A stretch of 64,000 nucleotides of DNA from Persicaria tinctoria. Lineage: Eukaryota > Streptophyta > Magnoliopsida > Caryophyllales > Polygonaceae. The notes under the pieces were generated by a model. The model did not search any database, had not been told where the DNA came from, and saw nothing but the letters and a program-made list of their open reading frames with translations. The position numbers and the translations under genes were made by a program. The DNA is taken from assembly GCA_037127255.1 (NCBI GenBank), contig JBANSL010000019.1, forward strand, positions 18,065,001 through 18,129,000, read 5' to 3'. This document shows positions 9,823 through 21,778 of the stretch, in pieces (position 1 is the first letter of the stretch; every line of letters starts with the position of its first letter).

Positions 9823-12800
9823 TGTTTGTCTTGCAGGAGATCACCAAGGTGAAAGAGCAAAAATGGATTATTGATAGCGGATGCTCGAGACATATGAGTG
9901 GTAAGAGTTCTCTCTTTCATGATCTAAAGAATCAATCCACTGGAACAATCACTCTTGGTGACAAAAGAAAGTGTGACATCGTTGGTATTGGTAGTGTTGG
10001 GAGTGATTCTAACCATAGTATTTAAAATGTTTATCTTGTTAATGGTTTGAAGTATAATCTGCTTAGTGTTTCTCAACTATGTGATAGTGGTAATAATGTT
10101 GGATTTAACAAGAAAAGATGTCTAGTGCGCAGAGAAGATACAGGTGAAGTAGTTCTAACTGCATATCGTTATAACAACATCTATGCTGTGAATGCTGAGC
10201 AAGTGGCACACGGAAGCTTAACCTGTCTAAAGGCTTTGACGGACGATTCAAAGCTCTGGCACAGGAGACTCGGTCATGTGAGCCCACATACACTACAGAA
10301 GTTTGTGTCCAAAGGGCTTGTAAGAGGACTACCTGAGATGGACTTCAAAGGTATTGAGATGTGCAAAGCATGCACACGAGGTAAACAAACACGTAGCTCT
10401 TTCAAACCCAAAAAGGTTGTAAGTTCTTCTAGACCCCTTGAACTTTTACATATGGATTTATGTGGTCCTATGCGAGTCAAATCTCCCAATGGTAAAAAGT
10501 ACATGCTTGTTGTTGTTGATGATTTTTCGAGATATACTTGGGTTGCATTTTTAAAAGAAAAATAAAAGGCCTTATTTGAGTTTTCAAAACATTGTAAGGA
10601 GTTGCAAACTTTAAGAAACAAGCTCATAGTGTCAATTCGAAGTGATCATGGTAGGGAGTTTGATCAGCTTTAGTTTGATTTGTTTTGTGCTAAATATGGC
10701 ATCTTCCATAATTTTTCTTCTCATAGGACACCTCATCAAAATGGGGTTGTGGAACGAAAGAACCGCACCCTAGAGGACATGGCCAGGACTATGCTTTTAG
10801 AAAATGCATTACCTAAAACCTATTAGGCTGAAGCTGTTAACACAGCTAACTATATTTTGAATCGTTGTCTTATTCGTTCCATCTTAAAGAAAACTCCTTA
10901 TGAACTTTTCAAAGGCAGCAAACCACTTATATCATATTTTAAACCATTTGGCTGTACTTTTTTTGTTCATAACAATGGAAAAGATAACCTTGGGAAATTT
11001 GATGCACGTAGTGATGAAGGTATATTTCATGGCTACTCCACAAGTAGCAAAGCATATAGAATCTTCAACAAAAGGACCAAGTTAGTTGAGGAAAGTATAC
11101 ATGTTATATTTGATGAATGCAATGACGGTTCTTTGAGTGAAAGTGTTGCAGATTTAGATCTTAACATCCATACGGAGAACAAGGATGGTGATGATGCTGC
11201 TACCAAGAACACAGAGAAGAGGAACATGCAGGATCAGATTCTCAACACTGGAGAATTGGCCCAAGGTGTTGAAGCTTCGTCCAATGCCCTTGGTGACCAA
11301 TCCAAAAGTGTTGAAACGTCAGAAACTGCTGTAACTGAACCTAACAGATCCATGGAGTCAGATGTACCACAAATCAATCTTGCTGGTGTGACGAATCAAG
11401 GAGCTGACACTAGCAAAAGAAAATTCAAATACTCCTCATCACACTCATTAAAGGATATCATCTCTGACCCTACATCTAGTGTTCAAACTCGTTCTAAACT
11501 TAAAGATGTTTGTGCTTTTCGCGCGTTTGTCTCTCTTATAGAACCAAATAAGGTAGATGAGGCCCTTCAAGAGCCAGACTGGATCATTTCCATGAAAAGT
11601 GAGCTTAACGAATTTGAAAGGAACAAAGTCTGGACCTTGAAGCCTAGGCCAAAGCATCAATCAGTCATTGGCACACGTTGGGTATTTTGGAACAAGCTAG
11701 ATGAGAATGGTAAGATCGTGAGGAACAAAGCAAGGCTTGTTGCTCAAGACTACAATCAAGAGGAAAGTATTGACTATAAGGAGACTTTTTCACCCGTAGC
11801 CAGGCTTGACGCCATTCGCATATTATTAGCATTTGCATCTTTTATGAGCATAAAGTTATATCAAATCGATGTCAAGTGTGCTTTTCTTAATGGTTTCTTA
11901 GAAGAAGAAGTCTATGTGGCTCAACCCCCAGGTTTTGAAAGTTCGGAATTTCCAACTCATGTTTACAAACTAGACAAAGCTTTATATGGTTTGAAACAAG
12001 CCCCAAGAGCTTGGTATGAGCTCTAGTCAAAATATCTTTTAGAAACTGATTTTAAAAGGGGGTTGATCGACAAGGCTCTTTTTATCAAAACCAAAGGAAA
12101 GGATATTTTGGTTATTCAAATATATGTCGATGATATATTGTTTTGAGCAACTAACACATCTTTGCGCAATGAATTTTCTGACATTACGTGCAGTGAATTT
12201 GAGATGAGCTTGATGGGAGAACTCAACTTCTTTTTGGGGTTACAAGTTCATCAATCTAAGAAAGGCATATTTGTCAACCAAAGCAAGTACAGTAAGGATC
12301 TCTTGAAGAATTTCAAGAGGGATCAATCCAAAGCAACCAAGACACCCATGAGCTCAACCTTCTCTCTAGATCAAGACAAGACTGGAAAGAGTGTCAATCA
12401 AAAGGACTTTCGAGGGATGATTGGATCTTTATTATATCTTACGGCTAGTAGACCTGACATCATGTTTAGTGTTTGCATGTGTGCTACGTTTCAAGCTGAC
12501 CCTAAAGAATCTCACCTCGTGGCTGTGAAGAGGATCTTTCGATATCTCAATGGCAATAATGCGCTTGGCTTATGGTACCCAAAGCAAAGAGATTTTACAT
12601 TAATCGGGTATTCTGATGCACATTTTGCAGGCTATAAGGTGGATAAGAAGAGCACGTCAGGATGTTGCCAATTCTCAGGAGCATCCTTGATCAGTTGGCA
12701 CTCAAAGAAACAAAACTCAGTTGCTCTATCCACCGCTGAAGCCGAATACATAGCAGTTGGAGCATGTTGCTCCCAAATCCTTTGGATAGCTCAACAAATG

Positions 12801-13076
12801 AGAGATCTTTGCATCAACTTCAAAGGCATTCCCATTAAGTGCGACAATACAAGTGCCATCTCCATTACAAAGAATCTTGTTCAGCATTCAAGGACCAAAC
12901 ATATTGATTTAAGGCATCATTTCATTAGAGATCACGTCGAAAAAGGTGATGTATCCATATCCTTTATTTCAACTAATTATCAATGGGCTGACATTTTTAC
13001 TAAGCCTTTGGCAGAGGACGGGTTCACCTTCATTATAGGTGAGATCGGAATACTTAATAGGGATGCACTTTCGTAG
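9819..13076 (+). pseudogene. copia pol: protease, integrase, reverse transcriptase, RNase H
   Basis: One frame of 1086 codons with six in-frame stops (10023, 10563, 10671, 10824, 12024, 12144) and no frameshift. Protease has D-S-G in WIIDSGCSRHMSG (about 9863). The integrase zinc region has LWHRRLGH and CKAC, then the D-L-C-G-P acidic residue (about 10460) and HQNGVVERKNRT (about 10735). Reverse transcriptase has GTRWVFWNK, QIDVKCAFLNG and YVDDI (about 12124). RNase H has STSGCCQF and ALSTAEAEYIA and ends near ADIFTKPLAED. The W codon of KTYWAEA is now TAG at 10824. Inactive. Confidence 0.93.
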
Positions 13077-13574
13077 GGGGAGCCTTCCCTTTACGAAAGA
13101 TAAATTCTACTCAGTGCCAAGACCTTTGAGAATTATGCCAAAGTTTGTGAGCTGAATGGTAGAGCATATATAACGGATCATATATTTGGTTAATATCTTA
13201 TTAGATATTTGATCAAATATAGTTTTTATGATTTTTAACCTTGTTTATGCAGTACACATTTTATTTTCCAAAAATTCTTATATCTGAGTATATATATTTA
13301 TGGAAAATATATTTTTGGAAATACTCCTTCTTGAAATTGAAATGTGATAAGATGGTTTGAATATTGAATTGTTTTTGGAAATCAAATCTTTTTAAAATTG
13401 CAGTGTGATGATTACTATCCTTGGAACCCTAAACCCGTCCCATCAACTTACCCCTCTCACCCTTTTTAAACCACACATTTTACCCTAACTATTCCTCACC
13501 TCTCCAGAACTACCTAAACCCTCTCTTAAACTTCTTCTTTAACCTTTTTCTGTAAGCTTAGCAGAATTTCATCC
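13077..13574 (+). other. Spacer between copia pol and env-like ORF
   Basis: AT-rich, no supported gene. GTAGGGGGAGCC (13074-13085) overlaps the pol stop and resembles a polypurine tract. Upstream of the next ATG (13575) the sequence is CT-rich and pyrimidine-biased, like a 5' leader. Confidence 0.5.
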
Positions 13575-15311
13575 ATGACACCCAAATCCAAGAAGACCAC
13601 CACACCCAAACGCCTTGGCGCTACCCCCAGAGGACGCCAGGCAATTGTGATCTCCCCTCAACCTAAACGTACTCCTCAAGCTATTGTCCCAGCCATTGTC
13701 CCGAGCACCGTCCCTGAGAGCACTATTGCCGAAATCAAGCGGTCCCTAAAGCGCACGATGAAGAAGTCTCTTAGTGCCAAGCAAAAAGGGAAAAGGAAAA
13801 TTATTGTTGAGGAAGAGGAGGATCTTGATGAGATTCTAGAGCGAGATGTTGCAAATGAGGCCGAGGAAGAGGCCCAGAGAAAGAAAAAGGTCGAGGAAGA
13901 GGTTGAGCAAGCAAGGAAAAGAGCCGGGGAAGAGGCTGAGAAAGCTAGGAAAGAGGCCAAGGAAGAGGCCCGAAGAGCTGCTGAGAAGGAGGTTGCCACT
14001 GAAGAGGAACCAGAGGAAGAGGAAGAGGAGGACGATGAAACCGCAGACGACGACAAGGAGGATGAAGAAGACGATGCTGAAGTGTCTGCTGAGGACTCGG
14101 GGTCTGAGGAAGAAGAGGAAGAGGAGCCAGAACCTACTCCCTCTCCTACTCCTCCTCCTCCTCCCCCGTCTCCGAAGAAGCGCAAAGCCACTGCAGCAAG
14201 GCCTCCATCTCCCAAGCGCACAAGGAAAGACACTCTCAGAAGCCTTGACGCGCCTGTCAAGACGACTGCTCCCACAAAGGCTTGCAGGAAGAACGCCGAT
14301 CCACTTGCACTTATCTAAGTAAATCAATCCTTACCCTCCTCCTGGTTTGAAAATGCTGAGATGGCTTGAAAGTGGGTAGATGAGTTTAGAACTCGTAAGA
14401 TATGTTGTTCTGATTTCATTAATCTTGAGTTTTCGGAAGCTTTGAACCTACCCTGCATCTCTCTCCTCAAACAAACATCTGCTTGGACCCTTCTAAACCT
14501 TGAATCTACATACTACCCCCAACTCACCCGTTTATTTTACATAAACCTCAAAGCCAAACATAATGCTGATGGTTGGTCTTTGGAATCAGTCGTCAAGGGA
14601 GTTAGAATCGCCTTCAACTCCATTGAATTCGCTGATCTCCTTGGCCTTCCTAGACCTTGTCCACCCTCTCCTGAAACCCCTACAAAAGAACAGTGCGTTG
14701 CTCTTGCCCGATCCAAATACTTGCTCCCCAAAGCATCCAATAACACCACAAAACAGCTTACCCACTCGTCCCTTACTCTCGAGGCAAAAATCATCTTCAA
14801 CATCATTGTGAGATGCCTCTTACCTCGAATCAACTGTGGCTCCCTCCTCACTGACAATGCTATGGTCCTTCTATACCGAATTTTGAATGGGCATGATCTT
14901 GATCTGGCCAATACCATCCTAGGATCCATGGCTCACACCTGCAAATCCAGAAAAGGAACTCCCCTCCCCTTCGCATACCTTTTGACCCATATCTTCAAAG
15001 TTTCTGAAATCAATTTTAAAAATGAAGAACAACAGCATCATATGGGTAAATTCGACTCCAAGAGCTTTGAGAAGATTGGCATCACTCAGTCCCCCCAAGG
15101 GACTTGGAGTCTTGCTTCTCCCTCAAAAACTCTTCCCACTACCTCTGCCATTGATGAGCGCATGGAAAACCTAGAGTTGGGCTTGGAGGAAGTTCGCCTG
15201 GACATCAAGGAGCTGCATAGAGAGTTTTCGCTGGAGATGAGCGGGGTGTCTAAACTTTTGCATGAGCTGAAGTTGTTGTTCACGGATGGTGCTCCCGATG
15301 ATGAATCTTAA
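13575..15311 (+). pseudogene. env-like ORF after pol in the Sirevirus-like element
   Basis: A single frame of 579 codons from ATG 13575 to TAA 15309-15311, broken by TAA at 14316 and TGA at 14367. The first third is basic (MTPKSKKTTTPKR). Then comes a strongly acidic and lysine/arginine-rich coiled-coil stretch, a proline run (PTPPPPPPSPKKRK) and, after the stops, a globular domain with FYINLKAKHNADGW, a V-K-G-V-x-I stretch and FADLLGLPRP. It ends in a short coiled coil. The globular part resembles the domain annotated as putative plant transposon protein in env-like ORFs of Sireviruses and Athila elements. Envelope function is only a family-level suggestion; I see no clear signal peptide or membrane segment. 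Confidence 0.7.
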
Positions 15312-15647
15312 AACCCTACCCTACCCTACCCTAACCCTTATTCAGAACACTGCTAGTTTTGGTTACTGTTTTAAAAATTTGGTTACTATTTTACCCTCTT
15401 CCCTTTGTTGAAAGACAAAAAGGGGGAGATTATCTGATGATGGTGTAGACTTTAAAACTGTTGTGAACCAAGGGTCTTGGAAGACCTTGTTTTGTTTTAC
15501 CTTGTTGGATGTTTTTCGTTAACTTTAAAATTATGATCCAACATTTGCCTAACACCATGCAGGTACTTAGTACAATTTTGCTTATGATATATCTGCTTGA
15601 CTAAGTTGCAGGGATGCACAGGTTTTGTATTTCATCAAAGGGGAGAT
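15312..15647 (+). other. 3' region with two polypurine tracts
   Basis: Two purine tracts are present: GACAAAAAGGGGGAGAT (15414-15430) and AAAGGGGAGAT (15637-15647). The second directly precedes the LTR start TGATAAC. The block after the ORF stop has a short CCCTA-type run (ACCCTACCCTACCCTAACCC). No coding sequence. Confidence 0.65.
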
Positions 15648-16682
15648 TGATAACTCCACTCCCTTGATGAAAATCGGAAATGGTTTCAAAGGCTTTGACA
15701 CACAGCTTGTGTCAAAGGCCTTGAAGCTACATCTGTATTGATGAAACACAAAACCTATATTATGTGCATATTATGTCCGAATATTATTATATGTTATTAT
15801 ATTTTATTTCCAGATATTATTGTATGTTTTACACACTAACATATGCAGCAAGTTTTCAAATATTATCTCCTTCCTTAAGCTTAAAATCGAGAAGATTCAA
15901 ATTGGAGATCATGGCTTCCGAGTTTCCACAAATAGAAGATCATGGAGATTTCTTCTCAAGCCATAATCGGTTCTATCCGTTGAAGAAGATCATTATGCGC
16001 CGATTTGATCTGTATAAGAAGGAGTTGAAGAAAATAGGACAAATACATTCGCCGAACACAAGCTTTCATTCACACTCAAGCCTTCAAGTCAATCTGTCTT
16101 CTTCGTGTGCTCTCTGCAAGTTCTTAAGAGTCGTATATTTTGTTTCAAAGTATTTGAGAGTTACACAGTGAGCTTATAGGATATATTTCGAGTGAGTGTT
16201 ATACTCGAGAGTTTGTAACTCAAGAAGTGGACACTAGGTGATTGAATCACTAAGTGTAAGAGGATTGTACTAGATAGCTGAGAGAGGTGGGGCTCTTCTA
16301 GATTGGTCTAGGACTCCAAGGGAACGTGAGTTGACTAGATTGCAATTGTATAGGAGAGAGGCTTCTCGGTGAGCTATTAGGATCCTAAGTCTTGTGAATC
16401 GATAAAAGCCGGTTAAATTCTAGGGTAGGCGGGGACGTGGGCAAAGTTCGTGTCGAACCTCGTAAACAATTCATTGCGTCCTTTACTTATTGCTTTACCA
16501 TATTTCCGCACTTGTTTCGAATTGTATAAATCTGTTGTGATTCAGGTTTGCCAGAAGAAAGAATTACGTCTAATCTCAAAGGGTTTTGCAAGTGCTTCAA
16601 AAGTCTTGAGATTATCTGCGAAAATCCGGCATACTCTATTCAACCCCTCTTCTAGAGTATCTTTATATTACTTTGTTTTACA
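15648..16682 (+). mobile_element. 3' LTR of the Sirevirus-like element
   Basis: Begins TGATAACTCC right after the polypurine tract. It has a self-complementary section around 15690-15740 (two oppositely oriented copies of the CTTTGACACA block) and a terminal region with ATTCAACCCCTCTTCTAGAG, typical of Sirevirus LTR ends. The end at 16682 (TTTTACA) is inferred from the CA terminus; there is no second LTR to align. Confidence 0.6.
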
Positions 16683-17131
16683 TTATGGAACCTTCAAAGT
16701 GTTTAACAATCCAGTCTCAACCCGAGACAAATAAAGATGGAGATCTCCAACAACAATCTAGATACAACTCGATCTAGAAAGGATTCCTCTCCAAAACATA
16801 GCTAAACACTTGTAATCAGATTGGATTTCTGAGGAGGAGAAAATACCTATCAACAAACCCTCGTTGTTGACTTGCTGATGGAAGAAGACGGATCATCAGA
16901 TCAAGAGACGAAACACCCGAACAAATCTCCTATCTTTACTTTTCTATCTCCCTCCTCTCTCTTTTCTTTCTCTCTCCTTTTCCCCTAGTTGTTGGCGGCA
17001 CTCCTTGGAGCTCCCATCTTTGCTCCCTATCTTGTGTGTACAAAGTAAGGCAAATAATGCCTTTTAAATCACAAAGAAGTCGTCAAAGCTTCACATTGGG
17101 CTGGACCCAAACATGGGCTATAGGCCCAACA
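16683..17131. other. Unassigned 450-bp stretch
   Basis: No gene seen. Read on the minus strand from 17131 it begins TGTTGGGCC and contains pyrimidine/purine-rich blocks near 16940-16985. This could be a copia-type LTR (about 16738-17131), but no target duplication or primer site supports it. At 17131/17132 it abuts the truncated minus-strand relict. Confidence 0.35.
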
Positions 17132-17814
17132 CTAATGAATCTAATTTTGCATCGTCGAGTTCAATTAAAGCTTCCATGACACTAATCGAAAATTTTCAAT
17201 GGGGTTGGTTTTAATAAAATTTGGAAACTATGCTTATAGGCACATAAATAGAATATGAAATCCAAAGTAGCCATGTATAAGTAATTTGAGAAATAAACAT
17301 AAAAATATGCACACATAATGTCAAATATAGTCAAATATGCATGTAGTAAGCCTTTCCCCCACCCCATACTTAAACTCTACAGTGTCCTCACTATATAAAA
17401 ACAAGGTTAAAGAAAGAAACTCACTAGACAGGTGTGATAAACCTCGAAATTGAGTGTTGTAATTCCTGAAGAAGTGGTCGATCTCGAGGAGAGTAGTCAA
17501 CGTCGACTAGACTGCTCGATCTCGAGTATAGTGAAAGTCTCTAGGGTGATCCTTCCTCGATCATAGGCTCATTTGCTAATTATGGGCAGTCGACGTCGAG
17601 TAGTTTACTCGATATCGAGTACTTCTGCAACTTCTTTTGTACCTGCAGTTTATGTTAGAAAGACATAATCTACAATAGCAAATCCAAAAATAATATTTAT
17701 AAAAAAAACCAACAGTATTTAAAACCTTAAGAAATAAGAAATATCGGGTTATCTCCCATAAGCGCTAAATTTTAAATCTTTAGCTTGACCTACTTCCCTT
17801 TAAGTCTTAGCCTG
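17132..17814 (-). other. 3' untranslated block of the family 3 relict
   Basis: Matches, on the minus strand, element A around 4.3-4.56 kb and element D around 24.78-25.1 kb. It retains the polypurine/hairpin region (about 17355-17395). It holds mixed palindromes with TC, CG and TA centres between 17478 and 17630. No coding sequence supported apart from the ORF end at 17815. Confidence 0.65.
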
Positions 17815-17907
17815 ACTCATCATTGCCCGGAAGTATTTCCACCTCATCCTGCGGAGCTTCATGCCACTTTGCTAGGACCCCATACTTTAATATGAACATC
17901 GGTTGCT

Positions 17908-19703
17908 TGTTGTGAGCTGAATCTGCCATGTTTTACAGTAACTTTTTTATCATTTTCTGCATACATTGCATGCATTTGGGTTAGAATAATATAGAATCTA
18001 TGTAGTTTACACTTATTTTCCAAATTATAGAGTCTACACAAGTTTTTGTTATATTTCGCAGAAATCGGACGCACTTTGGCGCTTAAAGGAAAGTCATGAA
18101 GAAGCTAAGGATGGTGCAGCTGGAGAAAAGGGCATTTTTCACCATTCATCATTCTGAATCAAGCTTTGATGTCTACATGAGAGTCGTGGCCCTCGAAAAG
18201 GACTATCCAACGCATGTTTATATGCGTCAATCCGACAAACGAGTAGTCGGGAAAGTGTGTTTCAAGAAAAGAGCAGGATGTTGAGAAGACTGGTCGATAT
18301 CGACCAAGCAGACTCAATATCGACCAGATTTAGGTCGAAATTCTCCAAATCGACTCAGAGTTGGCCAGAATCGACAAAGATGAAGAACAGTGGTCGATAT
18401 CGACTTAACCAAGTCAATATCGAGTGCCCCATATCAAGGCAACGTCCTGGAATTGAGTCAAGAAAGCTGGAGCTGAGACATGCTAGTCAATATCGAGTAA
18501 CTCAACTCGATATCGAGTACAAATCAACTCGATTTTCATCTCTGGAGTCAATATCGACCAGCTGAAGAGAAACCGAGGAAGCACAGGTCAATATCGACTT
18601 AACCAATTCAATATCGACTGGACCCACGGCGGCGGATTCCGAGCTTAACCGACCTCTTGTTAAGTTTCTATCCCGAATCCAATGGAGATATTTTCGAGAC
18701 CAAATTCTATCCACGTCTATCAAGATCTATCAAGTCCAAGGAAGATTTATCCACTTTAGATATAATCGTAGTTGATTTAATTCTTTTATTCCATGTTTTA
18801 TCTTTATGTTATAAGATAAAGTAGATATAGATATAGATAGAATTTCATACCTTGATTAGCAAGGGTTGGAAGCCTATAAATAAAGCCTTAGGGGCTGAAT
18901 TTTATTCATTCAATTTCAGAGACAATTAGTTACATAGAGAGAGAAGGAGAAGAGGTTGTAAGTTTGTTTCAGTTTATTAATGCAAGTTAGTTCTTTTTCA
19001 TCAAAGATGTCTGCTATTGCGATTAAGAGCGAGTAGTCCACCCACTTCTGGGGCTGGGGTGAGCCCGACGGTAGCCATGTAAGGTGATGCGGTAAAGGTA
19101 CGATCTTTTTATGCAATTCGTCTTCTATCCCTATGAGCATGATTCTTTTGCGAGAGTTGAAGGTGATCCTTGCTTGTGTTATTGAAGCGATAGTGATCTT
19201 AATGCAACTTGGATTAATTATGTGAAAAGGGTTAGTAACAATTAGGGTTTATGCGAAAGCCTCTATATTCCTATTTGTTAATAATGAAAGTTATTTGATG
19301 GAAAGCATGATCTTTTATGCCTTTATGTGTTACTTTGCATGGTTACCGTTGTGGTGTTGATACCCTGGCTTTGGAAGTCTTTTAGTATATTGATTTATTT
19401 CGTTGGAAATCTGATTTCTGTGTTCGAGAAGTTTGCAATTTAAGTTTCTGTTGTTTGTCGATATCGAGTAGTTTTGTGTTTTACTTTACTTTTCTGCTTT
19501 TGTCTTATTATTTCTGTCTTTCTACTATTCTATCTGTGAGATTTACAGCTACCTAAGATCCGCTGACACGCTTCCTCGATGATCGATCCTGACTTCTCAC
19601 TGCTGCATAGGGAGGGAGTCTTGCAAACATTTGCAAGGGACGGAATCTGATTTGCTTTGATTTATTTATATTTTATTTGCATACTCGCTTTCCTCCTACA
19701 ACA
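17908..19703 (+). mobile_element. Solo LTR, 1.8-kb family
   Basis: Starts TGTTGTGAGC and ends CCTACAACA, 1796 bp, with perfect 5-bp duplications TTGCT at 17903-17907 and 19704-19708. It interrupts the ORF of the family 3 relict. It has a TATA box at 18874-18883 and the conserved block around 19020-19080 (GCGAGTAGTCCACCCACTTC) shared by all these LTR families. It is the same family as the solo LTR at 44892-46690. Confidence 0.95.
18294..18617 (+). repeat. U3 array of four palindrome pairs in the 17.9-kb solo LTR
   Basis: Pairs start at 18294/18314, 18394/18414, 18487/18507 and 18588/18608, all 20 bp apart, with pair steps of 100, 93 and 101 bp. A single motif lies at 18548. Centres are TA; many half-sites have decayed from TCGA to TCAA, as expected from loss of methylated CpG. 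Confidence 0.9.
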
Positions 19704-20320
19704 TTGCTCAAAATTTTCGGGGATGGCCTTCACCTTGTAAGGTAAAAGCGGCCTTGAAACACCATGGGCAACGACGTCCTGGTTCTTCTTTTCTAGCTCT
19801 TCTTCTTCTTGGGGTCCTTCAAATGGTTTTTCAAAGATAGATAGCATAGTTGGAATTGAGATCGCGGAAGAACATACCTGGGTATCGACTGTAGATAAGT
19901 CGATATCGACTGAAGATGGGTCAACATCAACTAGGTGTTGGTCGACGTCGACCTCAGGTTTGGATCCTCCTTCTAGCGAGATTTGAGCATCTGGCGATGA
20001 TTCTGACGATTCTCGTAGCTTCCTAAATGCGTATACTCCCTTAACCCATGCCTCCTCATCAACCATGTATAGTCATCTCAAATATTCCAATTCTTTTGCG
20101 TACCATCTCTTTCTTTCCCTTTCGGCCCATTTTTCGAAGGTGTCTTGCATCTTTTACCTAAGCTTAAAAACTCAGACAATTAACACAAATTAGTAGCAAA
20201 GGGCTCGGTACCAAGTTGGTATTGGTGAGGCGGGTGGTGGTAGGGTATGTGATAGTAACAAGAAAAAGGGATGGGCTATCCTAAACCTTAAACACAACGA
20301 AGCTAGGCGCGATTGATATC

Positions 20321-20338
20321 TCCCCGACAACGGTGCCA
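20321..20338 (-). promoter_or_regulatory. Primer binding site, tRNA-Asp type (family 3)
   Basis: Minus strand reads TGGCACCGTTGTCGGGGA, three bases after the LTR end. It has two transitions compared with the tRNA-Asp complement. Confidence 0.8.
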
Positions 20339-20341
20339 ATT

Positions 20342-21761
20342 TGACGAGAGGGTTTCTCGACCAAATAAATTTATAGTCAAGACCCCGCTATGGGATAGTG
20401 GAGTCAAGTTCGTCCTTAGGTGAGAAGTCAGCGGTTCTAGGTTTAATGTGTTTTGGGGTTCAAGGATAGCGGAAAAAGAGGTACAGTTGCTGTCGATGTC
20501 GAGAAAAATTGGTTGACGTCGAGGGAATGGAAGGAGAACAAGTGGTCGATGTCGAGTAACTTTGCAGGATAAAAATAATGAAATAAGATAAATAAAGATG
20601 CAAACTTCCAAGTTTAGGGATCACCGCAACGATAAACATATGTGTAGATTATAAATCATATAAAGATGCATGTTTTATATCAAAGAATCGACATTCGCAA
20701 ATTCTAACAATTTAGGTAATAGAGGCTCTCGCATAAAAATATAATTTGTTTCTACCTTCTCTTAATTAGGATTAACTAACTTTCACAAGCAAAGCCTAAT
20801 TACTATCCAAATTCATAATTAATTCACTTTCCCTTCATAATTGCAAATGAGGAATTGTCTTTAACTGTCGCAAAGGATTATGCATATAGGTAGATGATAA
20901 TAAAGACATACAAATTCATAAATTAAACACACATATCTATTGTTGGAATCACCCCAACCCTAGAAGAAGAAAATTAGAAACAAAACATAATAAAAGAAAC
21001 ATGATAAAACTTGAAAATAAAACAATTAAATCTCTAAAGGAAATATATCTAAAGTGGATAAATCCCTCTTGAACTTGATAGATCTTCACTTGAATTGAAA
21101 GAATATCTCGTGCCTTCACTTGCGAGTAACCACAACTTCTCGGACTCCACTCGATTTCGACTCGGATTGATTCTGGGGAGTACTCGACATCGAGTAAAGT
21201 ACTCGACGTCGAGGACTTTTCTTCTCCTCATGTGCACTCGAGCTCGGCTACTCTCTGGACTCGATAGGGGTACTCGACGTCGACTAACCTAGTCGACATC
21301 GAGTACATTTCTTCCTCTCGAGTGTGGCTTTGCTCGTGCTCGACTTGCTGAATTCGACTGGATGTACTCGACATCAACTAAATTACTCGACGTCGAGTAG
21401 AATTGTCAGCTTTCAGCGTTCTTCTCCGTTCTTGAAACGCACTTTCCCGAGTCCTCGTTCGTCCAATTATCATATATGAGTATGCGTTGGAAAGCTCTTT
21501 TCGAGGGATAAAACTCTGATAAAGACATCAGAACTTGAATCAAAATGATGAGTGGTGAAAAGTGGGATTTTCTCCAGCTGCACCATCCTTAATTAGCTTC
21601 TTCATGACGTTCCTATAAGCTCCAAAGTGCGTCCGATTTCTGCGAAATTAAACAGAAACTAGTGTAAACTACATATATTCTATTCTAACCCAAATGTATG
21701 AAATGCAGATAGATATCCATATAAAAGTAAGTGTAAAACATGGAAAATTAGGCGCACAACA
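20342..21761 (-). mobile_element. 5' LTR of the family 3 relict
   Basis: Minus-strand ends TGTTGTGCGC and CTCTCGTCA, 1420 bp. The palindromes have CA, CG or TG centres: pairs at 21184/21203, 21274/21293 and 21368/21387, 19 bp apart with steps of 90 and 94 bp. I see no TATA box at the usual place. The adjacent TTCAC (21762-21766) would be its target duplication but the partner is lost. Confidence 0.8.
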
Positions 21762-21778
21762 TTCACAAAGTTAGCAAG

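Larger units (their letters stand above)
9258..16682 (+). mobile_element. Sirevirus-like Ty1/copia element, 5'-truncated
   Basis: Order: gag remnant, protease, integrase, reverse transcriptase, RNase H, a long extra ORF after pol, polypurine tracts and 3' LTR. The post-pol ORF and AAAAAGGGGGAGAT-type tract fit the Sirevirus group of Ty1/copia. The 5' LTR, primer site and start of gag are missing; 9257/9258 is a direct join to Athila-like gag with no target duplication. The right boundary (a CA near 16682) is an estimate. Confidence 0.82.
17815..20066 (-). pseudogene. Unrecognised ORF of the family 3 relict, split by a solo LTR
   Basis: Minus frame from ATG at 20066 to the solo LTR, continuing after the target duplication to a stop at about 17815-17817. 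The frame also extends upstream past a stop (KWAERERKRWYAKE near 20100-20140). It has an acidic linker with V-D-V-D and V-D-I-D heptads from TCGANNTCGA motifs, then a KKNQDVVAHG segment and a tail around KYGVLAKWHEA. I do not recognise a family. Its position after the primer site is that of gag, but there is no zinc knuckle or gag core. Confidence 0.5.
17132..21761 (-). mobile_element. Truncated tRNA-Asp-primed relict, family 3
   Basis: Minus-strand element with 5' LTR at 20342-21761, primer site at 20321-20338, one short ORF (20066-19709 continued at 17902-17815) and a 3' untranslated block (17132-17814) homologous to the 3' region of element D. Its 3' end is cut off at 17132. It is split by the solo LTR at 17908-19703. 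No gag core, protease or pol is recognisable, so it resembles a large non-coding derivative. Confidence 0.75.

Noticed and set aside
10047..13076. Intact copia pol
   Set aside because: Six in-frame stop codons across the frame.
13676..14327. Long minus-strand open frames rich in Ser or Leu
   Set aside because: They are antisense shadows of the acidic GAA/GAG repeats of the env-like ORF.
13575..15311. Integrated virus with a true envelope gene
   Set aside because: Order and polypurine tracts are those of a Sirevirus-type retrotransposon; no clear signal peptide or fusion/transmembrane segments.
16683..17131. Solo copia LTR in minus orientation
   Set aside because: TGTTGGG end is suggestive but flanks (CTAAT and AAGAT) do not match and no primer site follows.
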